Positions 24,161-33,041 of a DNA stretch of 64,000 bases are shown here, piece after piece. The position numbers were made by a program, and so were the translations under genes. Under the pieces are notes generated by a model. That model did not search any database. It was given only the letters and a program-made list of their open reading frames with translations, and was not told where the DNA came from. The stretch's first letter is position 1, and each line of letters starts with the position of its first letter. Origin of the DNA: Shewanella fodinae (lineage in GTDB: Bacteria > Pseudomonadota > Gammaproteobacteria > Enterobacterales > Shewanellaceae). The DNA lies in assembly GCF_014651955.1 (NCBI RefSeq), contig NZ_BMXW01000021.1, positions 1-64,000 of the forward strand. Direction: 5' to 3'.

Positions 24161-25498
24161 ATGATAGAACTGGCTAATGATACCCCAGCAACCATCCTTT
24201 GTGTCGATGATGAACCTAGCATCCTGAAGGCACTGCAAAGGTTGTTTCTTGGTCACCCCTGTGTATTGCTGTTAGCGGAAAGTGGTGAAACCGCACTGAC
24301 GCTAATGCAGCAACACACAGTGGAAATTATCATCTGTGATATGCGGATGCCACAGATGAATGGCGCAGAATTTCTGCAGCAGGCAGCCAAGTTGCAACCC
24401 AACGCCTACCGTATTCTAATGACGGGTTACGCAGATTTGGCATCGACGATTGCGGCGGTCAATATTGGGCGTATTCAACGTTATATCCAAAAACCTTGGG
24501 ACAATGCCGAGCTATTGGCCGCTGTCGACGAAGGTCTGGACTACCACCGTTTACTGCAAGCCAATAGACAGCTCACCGTTCAGGTAGAGCAGCAGAATGC
24601 CCAGTTGAAGCAGCTTAACCAATCGCTGGAAGAACAAGTTCAACAACGCACCCGCCAGCTAAGGCAAAGTCTGCAACAGTTGAAATCTTTGGTGGCGCAA
24701 AGAGAAAGTGAAAACGATGCCATCCTGCAGCTGCTATATAACATCATCTCCATCAATCCCCGCCTCAGTGGTGATTACGCAAGGCGTGTCAGTCAGACCT
24801 GTGGAGATCTGGCGCGAGCATTAGGCTTAAGTGCCGAGCAGCAACAGCTGATCAGCAATGCCGGGCTTTACAGTGAAGTTGGTAAACTGGGGTTCACTTC
24901 CGCCTTGTTGGACAAACCGTTTCACGCGCTGGGAACCTCAGATCACCGCTTGTATCGCTTTCATCCACAGCTTGCCGAAGAGATTATGGCTCCGGCGCAG
25001 CACCTACAACCCATGGTAGAACTGATCCTGCACCAATATGAGCACTATAATGGTACCGGAGTGCCCGATGCCTTGAGCGAGCAGAATATTCCCTTGGGAT
25101 CACGCATATTGGCCGTTGCTAGGGACTTCTGGGGGCTGATGTTCAAACGCCTCAGTGAGAATGTGCATACACATGAAGAAGCCATTGCCTGGCTGAAACG
25201 GCAACAAGGATCAGTATACGATCCTAAGCTTATCGGCATTATGGAAAAACTGTTGCAACAGCATCAACTGGATAAGCCCTCGGTAGATGATGTACAGGGC
25301 GTTACCTTAGATCTGCTACAACCGGGAATGCAGCTAAGCCACAATTTATACAATCGGAATCAGATGCTGTTATTGCCTAAAGGCCATGTGCTCACCCAAC
25401 AGTCTCTGGATAAACTGCGGGAATACCAGACCAAGCATAAAACCGTACTGCGACTGCAGCTGGAATCCGCGGCAAAAGCCAAACCAGCCAACGCCTGA
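24161..25498 (+). CDS. Response regulator with degenerate HD-GYP domain
   Basis: A 445-residue protein: receiver domain 10-125 with Asp60 (ICDMRMP), a coiled coil at about 130-185 rich in Gln, then an HD-GYP-like domain. The signatures are broken: HDxGK is YSEVGK at 237-242, and the distal motif reads HQYEHYNGTGVP instead of HHExxDGxGYP. It is therefore probably unable to hydrolyse c-di-GMP and may act as a binding or scaffold protein. Start ATG 24161 has AAGGA eight bases upstream. It is followed after 33 bases by the histidine kinase. Confidence 0.85.
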   Translation: MIELANDTPATILCVDDEPSILKALQRLFLGHPCVLLLAESGETALTLMQQHTVEIIICDMRMPQMNGAEFLQQAAKLQPNAYRILMTGYADLASTIAAVNIGRIQRYIQKPWDNAELLAAVDEGLDYHRLLQANRQLTVQVEQQNAQLKQLNQSLEEQVQQRTRQLRQSLQQLKSLVAQRESENDAILQLLYNIISINPRLSGDYARRVSQTCGDLARALGLSAEQQQLISNAGLYSEVGKLGFTSALLDKPFHALGTSDHRLYRFHPQLAEEIMAPAQHLQPMVELILHQYEHYNGTGVPDALSEQNIPLGSRILAVARDFWGLMFKRLSENVHTHEEAIAWLKRQQGSVYDPKLIGIMEKLLQQHQLDKPSVDDVQGVTLDLLQPGMQLSHNLYNRNQMLLLPKGHVLTQQSLDKLREYQTKHKTVLRLQLESAAKAKPANA

Positions 25499-25531
25499 AC
25501 CAGTTAGCAACGGTAGCAAGTAGGAGTTACT

Positions 25532-26806
25532 ATGAACAACCATTCGCTGGCGTCACTACTGGACAAACTGCCATTAGGGATTTGCATCGTCGACCGGAAG
25601 TATCGCATTCTCTACATCAATTCGCGTTTCAGCACGGCGTTGCAACTCCCAGCAGAAGTCCGCTTGGGAAGCTCACTACTGCAAGAGTGTTCGCATCAAG
25701 CGCCGTTGTTGCAACAACATCTGGATAATGTCGCCAGCAGAACCGGAGACTCCTTCCCCTCCGATATTCATCCTCCTGAAGCTTTCGAATTTATCCCAGA
25801 AACGGATACCACAACCGACAACGTCAACGCCGTATTGCATATGGAGATAGTGCCGCTAGCCATCAACGATGGAGTGGTCAAAACCTTATGTCTGCTGCTG
25901 GATGCCGGAAGCTGTTATGCGCAAGTCAAACATCAGATGGCGCAAGAACTCGCTGCCGGGCACGAGCAGCAACAGCAACTGATGGATAAGCTGGAGGCTG
26001 CTCGCGGCCAACTGGTGCAAGCAGAAAAAATGGCATCAATCGGGCAACTGGCTGCGGGTATCGCCCACGAGATTAATAATCCTATCGGTTTCATCGGCTC
26101 GAACCTACAAAGTCTGCAAGACTATGTGGAGCGTCTGCTGAATATTATCCATCACACTGAAAGTCTGCTCAATGAGCAGCAGCGGCAGCAATTGCAGCAG
26201 TTGATGGTGCAACAGCAGTTCAGTTTTATCCGCGATGATATTAAACAGTTGCTGGAAGAATCACTCGATGGCATCAATCGGGTGGCGGCAATTGTTAATA
26301 GTCTTAAGTCATTCTCCCATGTGGACAACAGTGACTGGCAATATGCCGATCTGATTGATGGTATGGAAAATACGCTAAAAATCATCAATAACCAGCTGAA
26401 ATACCGGATTCAGTTACATAAGGATTATCAGCAAGGCTTACCGCTAGTGTATTGCCAGCCAATGCAGTTGAACCAGGTATTTATGAACCTGCTGATGAAT
26501 GCCGCCCAAGCGATTGAAGGCAATGGCGACATCTGGATCTCTATCCATACCATGCCGCAGGATCAGGGTGTTGAAATTAGCATCAGGGACAGTGGCTGTG
26601 GTATCGAACCACAAAACCTCAATAAGATATTTGAACCCTTTTACACCACCAAACCCGTTGGCAGCGGTACAGGGCTGGGATTATCTCTGTCTTACAGCAT
26701 TATCCAGAAACAGCACGGCAAAATCAGCGTCAGCAGCAAAGTCGGTGAAGGGACTGAATTTGTAGTGAGATTACCGCTACAAGGCGAGCGTCGTCTGCGG
26801 CAATAG
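25532..26806 (+). CDS. PAS-containing sensor histidine kinase
   Basis: A 424-residue cytosolic kinase with no membrane helix. It has a PAS-like domain (residues 5-125, LPLGICIVDRKYRILYIN), a coiled coil, and a dimerisation and phosphoacceptor domain with His179 in ASIGQLAAGIAHEINNPIG. The ATPase domain shows NQVFMNLLMNAAQAIEG, RDSGCGIEPQN and GTGLGLSLSYS. It likely phosphorylates the neighbouring receiver proteins. It forms an operon with the degenerate HD-GYP regulator and ends at a bidirectional terminator. Confidence 0.92.
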   Translation: MNNHSLASLLDKLPLGICIVDRKYRILYINSRFSTALQLPAEVRLGSSLLQECSHQAPLLQQHLDNVASRTGDSFPSDIHPPEAFEFIPETDTTTDNVNAVLHMEIVPLAINDGVVKTLCLLLDAGSCYAQVKHQMAQELAAGHEQQQQLMDKLEAARGQLVQAEKMASIGQLAAGIAHEINNPIGFIGSNLQSLQDYVERLLNIIHHTESLLNEQQRQQLQQLMVQQQFSFIRDDIKQLLEESLDGINRVAAIVNSLKSFSHVDNSDWQYADLIDGMENTLKIINNQLKYRIQLHKDYQQGLPLVYCQPMQLNQVFMNLLMNAAQAIEGNGDIWISIHTMPQDQGVEISIRDSGCGIEPQNLNKIFEPFYTTKPVGSGTGLGLSLSYSIIQKQHGKISVSSKVGEGTEFVVRLPLQGERRLRQ

Positions 26807-26822
26807 TGCAAGTTTTGACACA

Positions 26823-26850
26823 AAAAATGGCGCTGTTTAGCGCCATTTTT
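26823..26850. terminator. Bidirectional terminator (kinase / acnA)
   Basis: Perfect hairpin AAAAATGGCGC..GCGCCATTTTT between two convergent genes, with T-runs on both strands. Confidence 0.85.
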
Positions 26851-26859
26851 TATTACCGC

Positions 26860-29526
26860 TTATGCGACAAGTCGGTTCAGTACATAGGTCAGCACCCCAC
26901 CTGCACGGTAATAAGCAATTTCCATTTCAGTGTCGAGGCGACATAGCAAACTAATGTGCTTGCTGCTGCCATCAGCATAATGGATCACGGCGCTGATATC
27001 CTGATTGGGTTTGAGTGATGACCCCAGCCCGAGGATATCAAAGTGTTCGTCGCCGCTGAGTTTCAGGGTTTGACGATTTTCGCCGTCTTTAAACTGTAGC
27101 GGCAGCACTCCCATGCCCACCAGGTTGGAACGGTGGATACGCTCAAAACTCTCCACGATCACCGCTTTTACCCCTAAGAGCAAGGTGCCTTTGGCCGCCC
27201 AATCACGGCTGGAGCCGGTGCCATACTCTTTGCCAGCCACTACGACGGTGGGGATCTGTGCCTGCTGGTATGCCATCGCCGCATCGTAAATGAAGCGGAC
27301 CTGTTGCTCGCCACTCAGGCGGGTTACGCCGCCGGTGTGCCCAGGCACCATCTCGTTGCGGATACGGATATTGCCAAAGGTGCCGCGCATCATCACTTCA
27401 TGATTGCCACGGCGTGAACCATAAGAGTTAAAGTCCTGCTCCGCCACCCCGTGGCTGCGCAAGTACTGCGCTGCCGGGCTGTCCTTAGGGATCACCCCGG
27501 CTGGCGAGATATGATCCGTTGTAACCGAATCCCCCAGCAACGCCAAGATTGCGGCACCTTTAATATCGGCCTGATTACCAGCATAAGCGGGCTCGAAGAA
27601 CGGTGGCTGCTGGATATAGGTGGAGTTCATATCAAATTGATAGGTACTACCAGTACCAGTATCAATGGCACGCCAGTTATCGTCACCACGGAACACATCG
27701 GCGTATTGTTCGCGGAACTGTTGCTGAGTGATATCCGCCAGCAATGCGGCAATCTCGGCATTCGACGGCCAGATATCTTTCAGATACACCGGATTACCCG
27801 CGGGATCCTGGCCGATAGCATCTTGCGACAGATCAATACGGGTGGTTCCCGCCAGCGCAAACGCCACCACTAGCGGCGGCGAGCACAGCCAGTTAGATTC
27901 CACCAGTGGATGAATACGACCCTCAAAGTTGCGATTGCCCGATAGCACAGAAGACACATGAATTTTCTGTTCACTGACCGCCTGCGTTACATTGTCCGGC
28001 AATGGCCCAGAGTTGCCGATACAGGTGGTACAACCATACCCCACCAGATTAAACCCTAAGGCATCCAGTGCCGGTTGCAGCCCCGCCTTTGCCAGATACT
28101 GAGTTACCACTTTGGAACCAGGTGCCAGTGACGATTTCACCCAAGGTTTACGCGCCAGCCCTTTGGCGAGGGCTTTTTGCGCCAGCAGCCCGGCCGCCAG
28201 CATTACCGCCGGATTAGAGGTATTGGTACAGGAGGTAATGGCCGCAATCACCACATCACCGTGGTGCATTGGCACATCAGTGCCTGCTAGGGTAAACGGT
28301 TGTGACAAATCATCGCGGCCAGAAAGTTTGATGGCATCTTCGGCCGCCTGTTTCATGGCGGATAGCGGCACCCGATCCTGTGGCCGCTTTGGCCCAGCCA
28401 AACTGGGTTCAACGGATGACAAATCCAGACTCAGTGTTGCCGAGAATTGCGGTGAGGGCGCACCGCTTTCACGCCATAATCCCTGCGCCTTAGTATAAGC
28501 CTCAACCAAGGCGATGGTGGTTTCGTCACGACCACTCAAACGCAGATATTCTAGGGTTTTGGCATCGACCGGGAAGAAACCGCAGGTAGCGCCATATTCC
28601 GGTGCCATGTTGGCAATGGTCGCGCGATCCGCCAGCGGCAATAGATCTAGGCCGTCACCATAAAATTCGACAAACTTACCCACTACACCGTGCTGCCGCA
28701 ACATCTGCACTACGCGCAACACCAAGTCGGTAGCGGTAATGCCTTCATTCAATTTGCCTTTGAGTTCAAAACCCACCACATCCGGCAGTTGCATAGAGAT
28801 TGGCTGACCCAGCATTGCCGCTTCGGCTTCAATCCCCCCCACGCCCCAGCCTAAAACCCCGAGCGCATTGATCATCGTGGTGTGACTGTCGGTGCCGACC
28901 AAGGTGTCGGGATACACCACAGTGCCAGCCTCGGTCACCTGACTCCAGACGCCTTTCGCTAAGTACTCTAGGTTAACCTGATGGCAAATACCGGTGCCCG
29001 GAGGTACCACAGAGAAATTATCAAATGCACCCTGGCCCCATTTCAGAAACTGATAACGCTCCTGATTTCGTTGCATCTCTATTGCCACGTTTTCTCGATA
29101 CGCGCTGTCACTGGCAAATTTTTCAATGCTGACGGAATGGTCAATCACCAAATCCACCTTGGACAGTGGATTGATTTTTTGTGGGTCACCACCGCGTGCC
29201 ACCAAGGCCGCTCGCATCGCCGCCAGATCGACAATTGCCGGCACCCCGGTGAAATCCTGCATCAGCACCCGCGCCGGATGGTAAGCAATCTCCTGTGAGC
29301 TGCCCTTACCATGGCTGTTGGCCACGGCTTCCAGTGCCGACAGTTCACAATGCTCGGTATGCAGATGCCGCAGGATGTTTTCCAGCAGAATTTTACTGCT
29401 GATGGGCAGCCTCACCACATCGTGATAATGCGTTAACGGGCCATCAGTAAGTGAATAATAAAGGTAGGTGTTTTCGCCGACTTTTAGCTGGCGTTGGGCT
29501 TGAGCCTGAAACTTGAGCTTGGACAT
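26860..29526 (-). CDS. acnA: Aconitate hydratase A
   Basis: A TCA-cycle enzyme converting citrate to isocitrate through cis-aconitate with a [4Fe-4S] cluster. The 888-residue length is that of AcnA/IRP1-type aconitases. Cluster Cys lie in AITSCTNTSNP and GYGCTTCIGNSG; the swivel domain has GVIPKDSPA-type and GTGSSRDWAAKG segments. ATG at 29526 follows GGGAG; a GTG directly before it is less likely. Confidence 0.96.
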   Translation of the reverse strand: MSKLKFQAQAQRQLKVGENTYLYYSLTDGPLTHYHDVVRLPISSKILLENILRHLHTEHCELSALEAVANSHGKGSSQEIAYHPARVLMQDFTGVPAIVDLAAMRAALVARGGDPQKINPLSKVDLVIDHSVSIEKFASDSAYRENVAIEMQRNQERYQFLKWGQGAFDNFSVVPPGTGICHQVNLEYLAKGVWSQVTEAGTVVYPDTLVGTDSHTTMINALGVLGWGVGGIEAEAAMLGQPISMQLPDVVGFELKGKLNEGITATDLVLRVVQMLRQHGVVGKFVEFYGDGLDLLPLADRATIANMAPEYGATCGFFPVDAKTLEYLRLSGRDETTIALVEAYTKAQGLWRESGAPSPQFSATLSLDLSSVEPSLAGPKRPQDRVPLSAMKQAAEDAIKLSGRDDLSQPFTLAGTDVPMHHGDVVIAAITSCTNTSNPAVMLAAGLLAQKALAKGLARKPWVKSSLAPGSKVVTQYLAKAGLQPALDALGFNLVGYGCTTCIGNSGPLPDNVTQAVSEQKIHVSSVLSGNRNFEGRIHPLVESNWLCSPPLVVAFALAGTTRIDLSQDAIGQDPAGNPVYLKDIWPSNAEIAALLADITQQQFREQYADVFRGDDNWRAIDTGTGSTYQFDMNSTYIQQPPFFEPAYAGNQADIKGAAILALLGDSVTTDHISPAGVIPKDSPAAQYLRSHGVAEQDFNSYGSRRGNHEVMMRGTFGNIRIRNEMVPGHTGGVTRLSGEQQVRFIYDAAMAYQQAQIPTVVVAGKEYGTGSSRDWAAKGTLLLGVKAVIVESFERIHRSNLVGMGVLPLQFKDGENRQTLKLSGDEHFDILGLGSSLKPNQDISAVIHYADGSSKHISLLCRLDTEMEIAYYRAGGVLTYVLNRLVA

Positions 29527-29665
29527 CACTACTCTCCCTGAGTTGAGTTCGTCTGAATCCTCGTCGTGTTTCCAGCATATGGGATCTACAGCGCTATCTC
29601 AAGGCGCAATAAAATTTTAATGATTAAAAATATATAATGTAAAAGAATTTATAGATTAGAACAGT

Positions 29666-29693
29666 GAAAAAAACGCCCGCTTATTCGCGGGCG
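29666..29693 (-). terminator. Terminator of the 49-residue gene
   Basis: On the minus strand CGCCCGC-GAATAA-GCGGGCG is followed by seven T residues, a strong rho-independent terminator. Confidence 0.85.
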
Positions 29694-29719
29694 ATTCTGG
29701 GCTTTTGTAACTGGATGGA

Positions 29720-29869
29720 TTAAGCTGCTTTAGCTTTTTTGTGGAAATGGAAACTGCCTTTCCACGAACCCTGATTGTTAACCTTAGCTGGTTTAGCCTT
29801 AGTTTCAGGGACTGCGGCAGTCGCAGCTTCGTAAAGGGCGCTTACCCAACCACACTGTGCGGATTTCAT
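29720..29869 (-). CDS. 49-residue basic protein of unknown function
   Basis: ATG at 29869 has GAGGA seven bases upstream and the gene ends in front of a strong terminator, so it looks genuinely expressed as a single gene. The product (MKSAQCGWVSALYEAATAAV.., ending FHFHKKAKAA) is basic, has one Cys, an Ala-rich helix and an FHFH segment. I recognise no family. The longer open frame to 29977 overlaps the LysR start and is not credible. Confidence 0.65.
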   Translation of the reverse strand: MKSAQCGWVSALYEAATAAVPETKAKPAKVNNQGSWKGSFHFHKKAKAA

Positions 29870-29964
29870 GGCAAATTCCTCTGTTCTTTGTCTGTATACG
29901 ACTTTAGTATTAGAGCAGCTATAGGTAAAATGAATTAATTCCATAGGTAGGATTCCATAATAGA

Positions 29965-30846
29965 ATGAATATCCCAATCAAGACATTGCATTGCTTTTTA
30001 CGGCTGGTGGAGATCGGCAACTTTACCCGGGCAGCCGAACAGTTGTATCTGACCCAGCCGACATTAAGCAAAATGATCCAGCGGCTGGAAGAAACCCTGG
30101 ATCAGCAGTTGTTGATCCGTAGTAATCAAAAGGTGGAACTGACCCAAGCGGGACAGATTTTCCACGCCAGTGCCAGCCAAATCATCGGGCAGTGGCATCG
30201 TATGGAACAGGATCTGGCGAACCTTTCCGGCCTGAAGTCAGGCCATCTACGCTTGGGCGTGTGTCCGATGATGAGCACGCTGACGATAGATCTGCTGACC
30301 AAGTTCCGCCAAACTTATCCCGGCGTTGAATTGCACATGCAGGAATACGGTGGTTTTGGTTGTGAGCAGGCATTATTGGCCGACTCACTGGATATTGCCT
30401 TTACCGCCTTGCCAGTAACCAACTCTGAACAGTTATCGGCTTCGCCGCTACAGGGGTATCCACTCAAAGTGTGTCTACCCAATGAGCATCCACTGACGGT
30501 CAAAGAACGCATCAGTTGGCAAGATTTAGCGCAATATCCGTTCATTCTGTACAACGAAGATTTCTCACTGGCAAAATTGTTTGCCCGCCTCACCAAAGAA
30601 GCTGGCGTGACCCTGAACATTGCTTTTCGTAGCGGTCAGTGGGATTTTCTCGGTGCCATGGTGGAAGAAGGCATGGGCGTCGCCATTTTGCCAGAGCCCA
30701 TCTGCAATAAACTCGACAAAAGCCGACTGGTATTCCGGCCAATGGAGAAAGATCTGTTCTGGCAGATTGGACTTATCTGGCGTAATAACCTGCCATTAAC
30801 GCCTGCGGCTGAGGCGCTGCTGACACTGAGTCGTCATCGCTCTTAG
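29965..30846 (+). CDS. LysR-family transcriptional regulator
   Basis: A 293-residue regulator: winged helix-turn-helix at 1-60 (FTRAAEQLYLTQPTLSKMIQRLEE) and a periplasmic-binding-protein-like effector domain from 90. Target genes are unknown. The motif TAGGATTCC just before its start resembles the sequence in front of the LysR gene at 41915, which could be an operator. The adjacent stress-protein gene faces it tail to tail (stops 8 bases apart). Confidence 0.9.
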   Translation: MNIPIKTLHCFLRLVEIGNFTRAAEQLYLTQPTLSKMIQRLEETLDQQLLIRSNQKVELTQAGQIFHASASQIIGQWHRMEQDLANLSGLKSGHLRLGVCPMMSTLTIDLLTKFRQTYPGVELHMQEYGGFGCEQALLADSLDIAFTALPVTNSEQLSASPLQGYPLKVCLPNEHPLTVKERISWQDLAQYPFILYNEDFSLAKLFARLTKEAGVTLNIAFRSGQWDFLGAMVEEGMGVAILPEPICNKLDKSRLVFRPMEKDLFWQIGLIWRNNLPLTPAAEALLTLSRHRS

Positions 30847-30853
30847 GTGGCAA

Positions 30854-31699
30854 TCAACTGGAGCTTGGAATGACCAACACATCACTGCGGCTGCGTAGCA
30901 GGATCTGTTCAGCGGTATTACCAAGCATCCAACCCATCAACCCTTTACGTTGGCGGACGCCCATCACCAGGTAGTCGCTCTTGAGCCGACAAGCCAGTTG
31001 ATACAGGCACAAGTCAGGTTCGCCGCCGATGATATGGATCTGTTCTTTTGGCAGCCCTATTTCGGCCAGTGTTAACTGATGACGCCGATAAGCATCCTTC
31101 ACCAACTGCTGCACATTCAGCACCTCCAGATCGCGGATCAATCTGGGCACCCGCAAAATATAGGCTAAATGCAGCTGGCCGCCGGTAGCCTCCGCCAGCG
31201 TTCTGGCGTGTTGCAGCACTTGCTGATTAAGTTGCTGTTTTTGTGTATTTTCAGTATCCAGATCCAACGCCATCAACACACTGTTACCACGCTGCAACGG
31301 ATTTTGTGTCAACAACATCACCGGCACTTTGGTGGTACGCAAGAGTTGCCAGTCGGTCGGCAACATATGTTCACTTGCGTGGATACCCTTGACGATCAGA
31401 TCAAAGCCTTCATTGGCAGCATATTCGCAAGCGTGTTCATAAAGGTACTTACACCACACCACGTGTAATGGCACATCGCCTGCGTCTAGTTGCTGTAAAC
31501 GCTCTAGCAGTTGCTGCTGTTTATGCTGCTGCAATTGCTGTTTGGCTTCTTCATAAATAATTGGATCACCATAAAAGTACTCATAGCAGTAGGCAAAAAT
31601 CTCTGGCGACTTTTGCAACATTTTCGCCAGTTGCAAGCCCTTGGTGATGACATCGGTGTGCGCGGATTCGTGCGGTTCGATAATAAATAGTTTACCCAT
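30854..31699 (-). CDS. Universal stress protein with two Usp domains
   Basis: A 281-residue cytosolic protein of tandem UspA-like domains (1-135, 138-281), as in UspE. The second domain keeps an ATP-binding type loop (MGVRQRKGLMGWMLGNTAEQIL) and ends VLVIPSS. The first domain is degenerate in this loop. Such proteins help survival in stress or growth arrest. It is divergent from the Kef-type antiporter gene, so the two may be regulated together. Confidence 0.85.
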   Translation of the reverse strand: MGKLFIIEPHESAHTDVITKGLQLAKMLQKSPEIFAYCYEYFYGDPIIYEEAKQQLQQHKQQQLLERLQQLDAGDVPLHVVWCKYLYEHACEYAANEGFDLIVKGIHASEHMLPTDWQLLRTTKVPVMLLTQNPLQRGNSVLMALDLDTENTQKQQLNQQVLQHARTLAEATGGQLHLAYILRVPRLIRDLEVLNVQQLVKDAYRRHQLTLAEIGLPKEQIHIIGGEPDLCLYQLACRLKSDYLVMGVRQRKGLMGWMLGNTAEQILLRSRSDVLVIPSSS

Positions 31700-31809
31700 C
31701 TGATTTCTCCCGTATTTCTACTGGTGTTTAAGCAGAAATTGGACTCTACTCAATAGGTGGGGGATTGATGTAAACCCTCTGATTAAGTGTATCAAAGCGG
31801 GGGCAAAAC

Positions 31810-33021
31810 GTGCCGATAGATGACCTGCTAATCGCGTTGTTTTTGATCTTGCTACTGTCCCGGTTACTGGGAGAAACCTGTCAGCGCTTTGGTTGGCCGG
31901 TAGTGGTGGGGGAAATTGCCGCCGGAGTACTGCTTGGGCCATCAGCGTTAGGCTGGCTGGCGCCAAATCCGTTACTCGCCAATATTGCCGAGCTGGGGAT
32001 CATTCTGCTGCTATTCAGCATCGGCACAGAAACCTCCATCAAACGCCTGTATCACGCCGGCTCACAGGTACTACTGGTCGCCTTAAGTGGTATTGTGCTA
32101 CCGCTGCTATTTACCGGAGTGGCGGCGTTTTATTGGTTGTCACTGCCCCCGTTTGCCGCACTGTTTTACGGCTGCGCCCTCACCGCCACTAGCATCGGTA
32201 TTTCATTACGGGTGCTGAAAGATGCCGGACAACAACAGCAACACAGTAGCCAGATTATTCTCGGCGCAGCGGTGGCGGATGATATCGCCGGGGTGATTCT
32301 GCTGAGTTTGCTGTTTAGCTTTGCCACTGGCGCAGGCTTTGCGCCACTGCCACTGCTCAAACTGGTGCTGACCTTGTTAGTATTTTTGGTATTTGCCCCA
32401 CCGCTAGGCCGCCTGTTGATCTATCTGCTGCGCTTTGCCAGCGGTCATGCCCACAATGAAGGTTATGAAGCGGTGGTGATGCTGGCGTTGATCTGCCTAT
32501 TTGCCTGGCTGGCCCATCATGCGGGCGCGCCAGCACTGCTTGGTGGTTTTTCTGCGGGGTTAGCGTTATCACGACAATTTGTTTGGCCATGGCAGCGTTA
32601 TCTGCAAAATCCATTTGCCTTTACCAATAAGCTGGAACATGCCATGCAGCCACTCACCGAGGTGTTTGCGCCAGTATTTTTTGTTTATGTTGGCATCAGT
32701 ATTGATGTCAGCCACCTGCAACTGAGTGGCACTCACCTGCTGCTGTTATGCGGCATGGTATTGCTGGCGCTGGCGGGCAAACTACTGGCGGGCTTGGCGG
32801 TACAAGGCCCGTGGCGCGATAAGTGGCTGGTGGGGAGTGCCATGATACCACGCGGTGAAGTCGGGCTGGTGTTTGCCCAATTCGGCCAGCAATTACAGAT
32901 TATCACCACCGATATTTTTACCGGACTGGTGTTGGTAATTGCCATAACCACCTTGTTGGGGCCGCTGTTACTGAAAACCCTGCTGTCCCATAACAATCAT
33001 TCACAAAAAACGCCGCAGTAG
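31810..33021 (+). CDS. Kef-type cation:proton antiporter
   Basis: A 403-residue CPA2-family transporter with about twelve membrane helices, lacking the C-terminal TrkA-N (NAD-binding) domain of KefB/KefC. Typical motifs are GEIAAGVLLGPSALGW near the N terminus, CALTATSIGISLRVLKD, VADDIAGVILLSL and MIPRGEVGLVFA. It exchanges K+ or Na+ for protons across the inner membrane. Start is GTG at 31810, seven bases from GGGG. The stop codon lies inside a terminator hairpin. Confidence 0.88.
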   Translation: MPIDDLLIALFLILLLSRLLGETCQRFGWPVVVGEIAAGVLLGPSALGWLAPNPLLANIAELGIILLLFSIGTETSIKRLYHAGSQVLLVALSGIVLPLLFTGVAAFYWLSLPPFAALFYGCALTATSIGISLRVLKDAGQQQQHSSQIILGAAVADDIAGVILLSLLFSFATGAGFAPLPLLKLVLTLLVFLVFAPPLGRLLIYLLRFASGHAHNEGYEAVVMLALICLFAWLAHHAGAPALLGGFSAGLALSRQFVWPWQRYLQNPFAFTNKLEHAMQPLTEVFAPVFFVYVGISIDVSHLQLSGTHLLLLCGMVLLALAGKLLAGLAVQGPWRDKWLVGSAMIPRGEVGLVFAQFGQQLQIITTDIFTGLVLVIAITTLLGPLLLKTLLSHNNHSQKTPQ

Positions 33022-33032
33022 CGGCGTTTTTT
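33005..33032. terminator. Bidirectional terminator overlapping a stop codon
   Basis: AAAAAACGCCGC-AGTA-GCGGCGTTTTTT between the convergent antiporter and peptidase genes. The antiporter stop TAG (33019-33021) is part of the loop and stem. Confidence 0.85.
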
Positions 33033-33041
33033 GATTATCAG

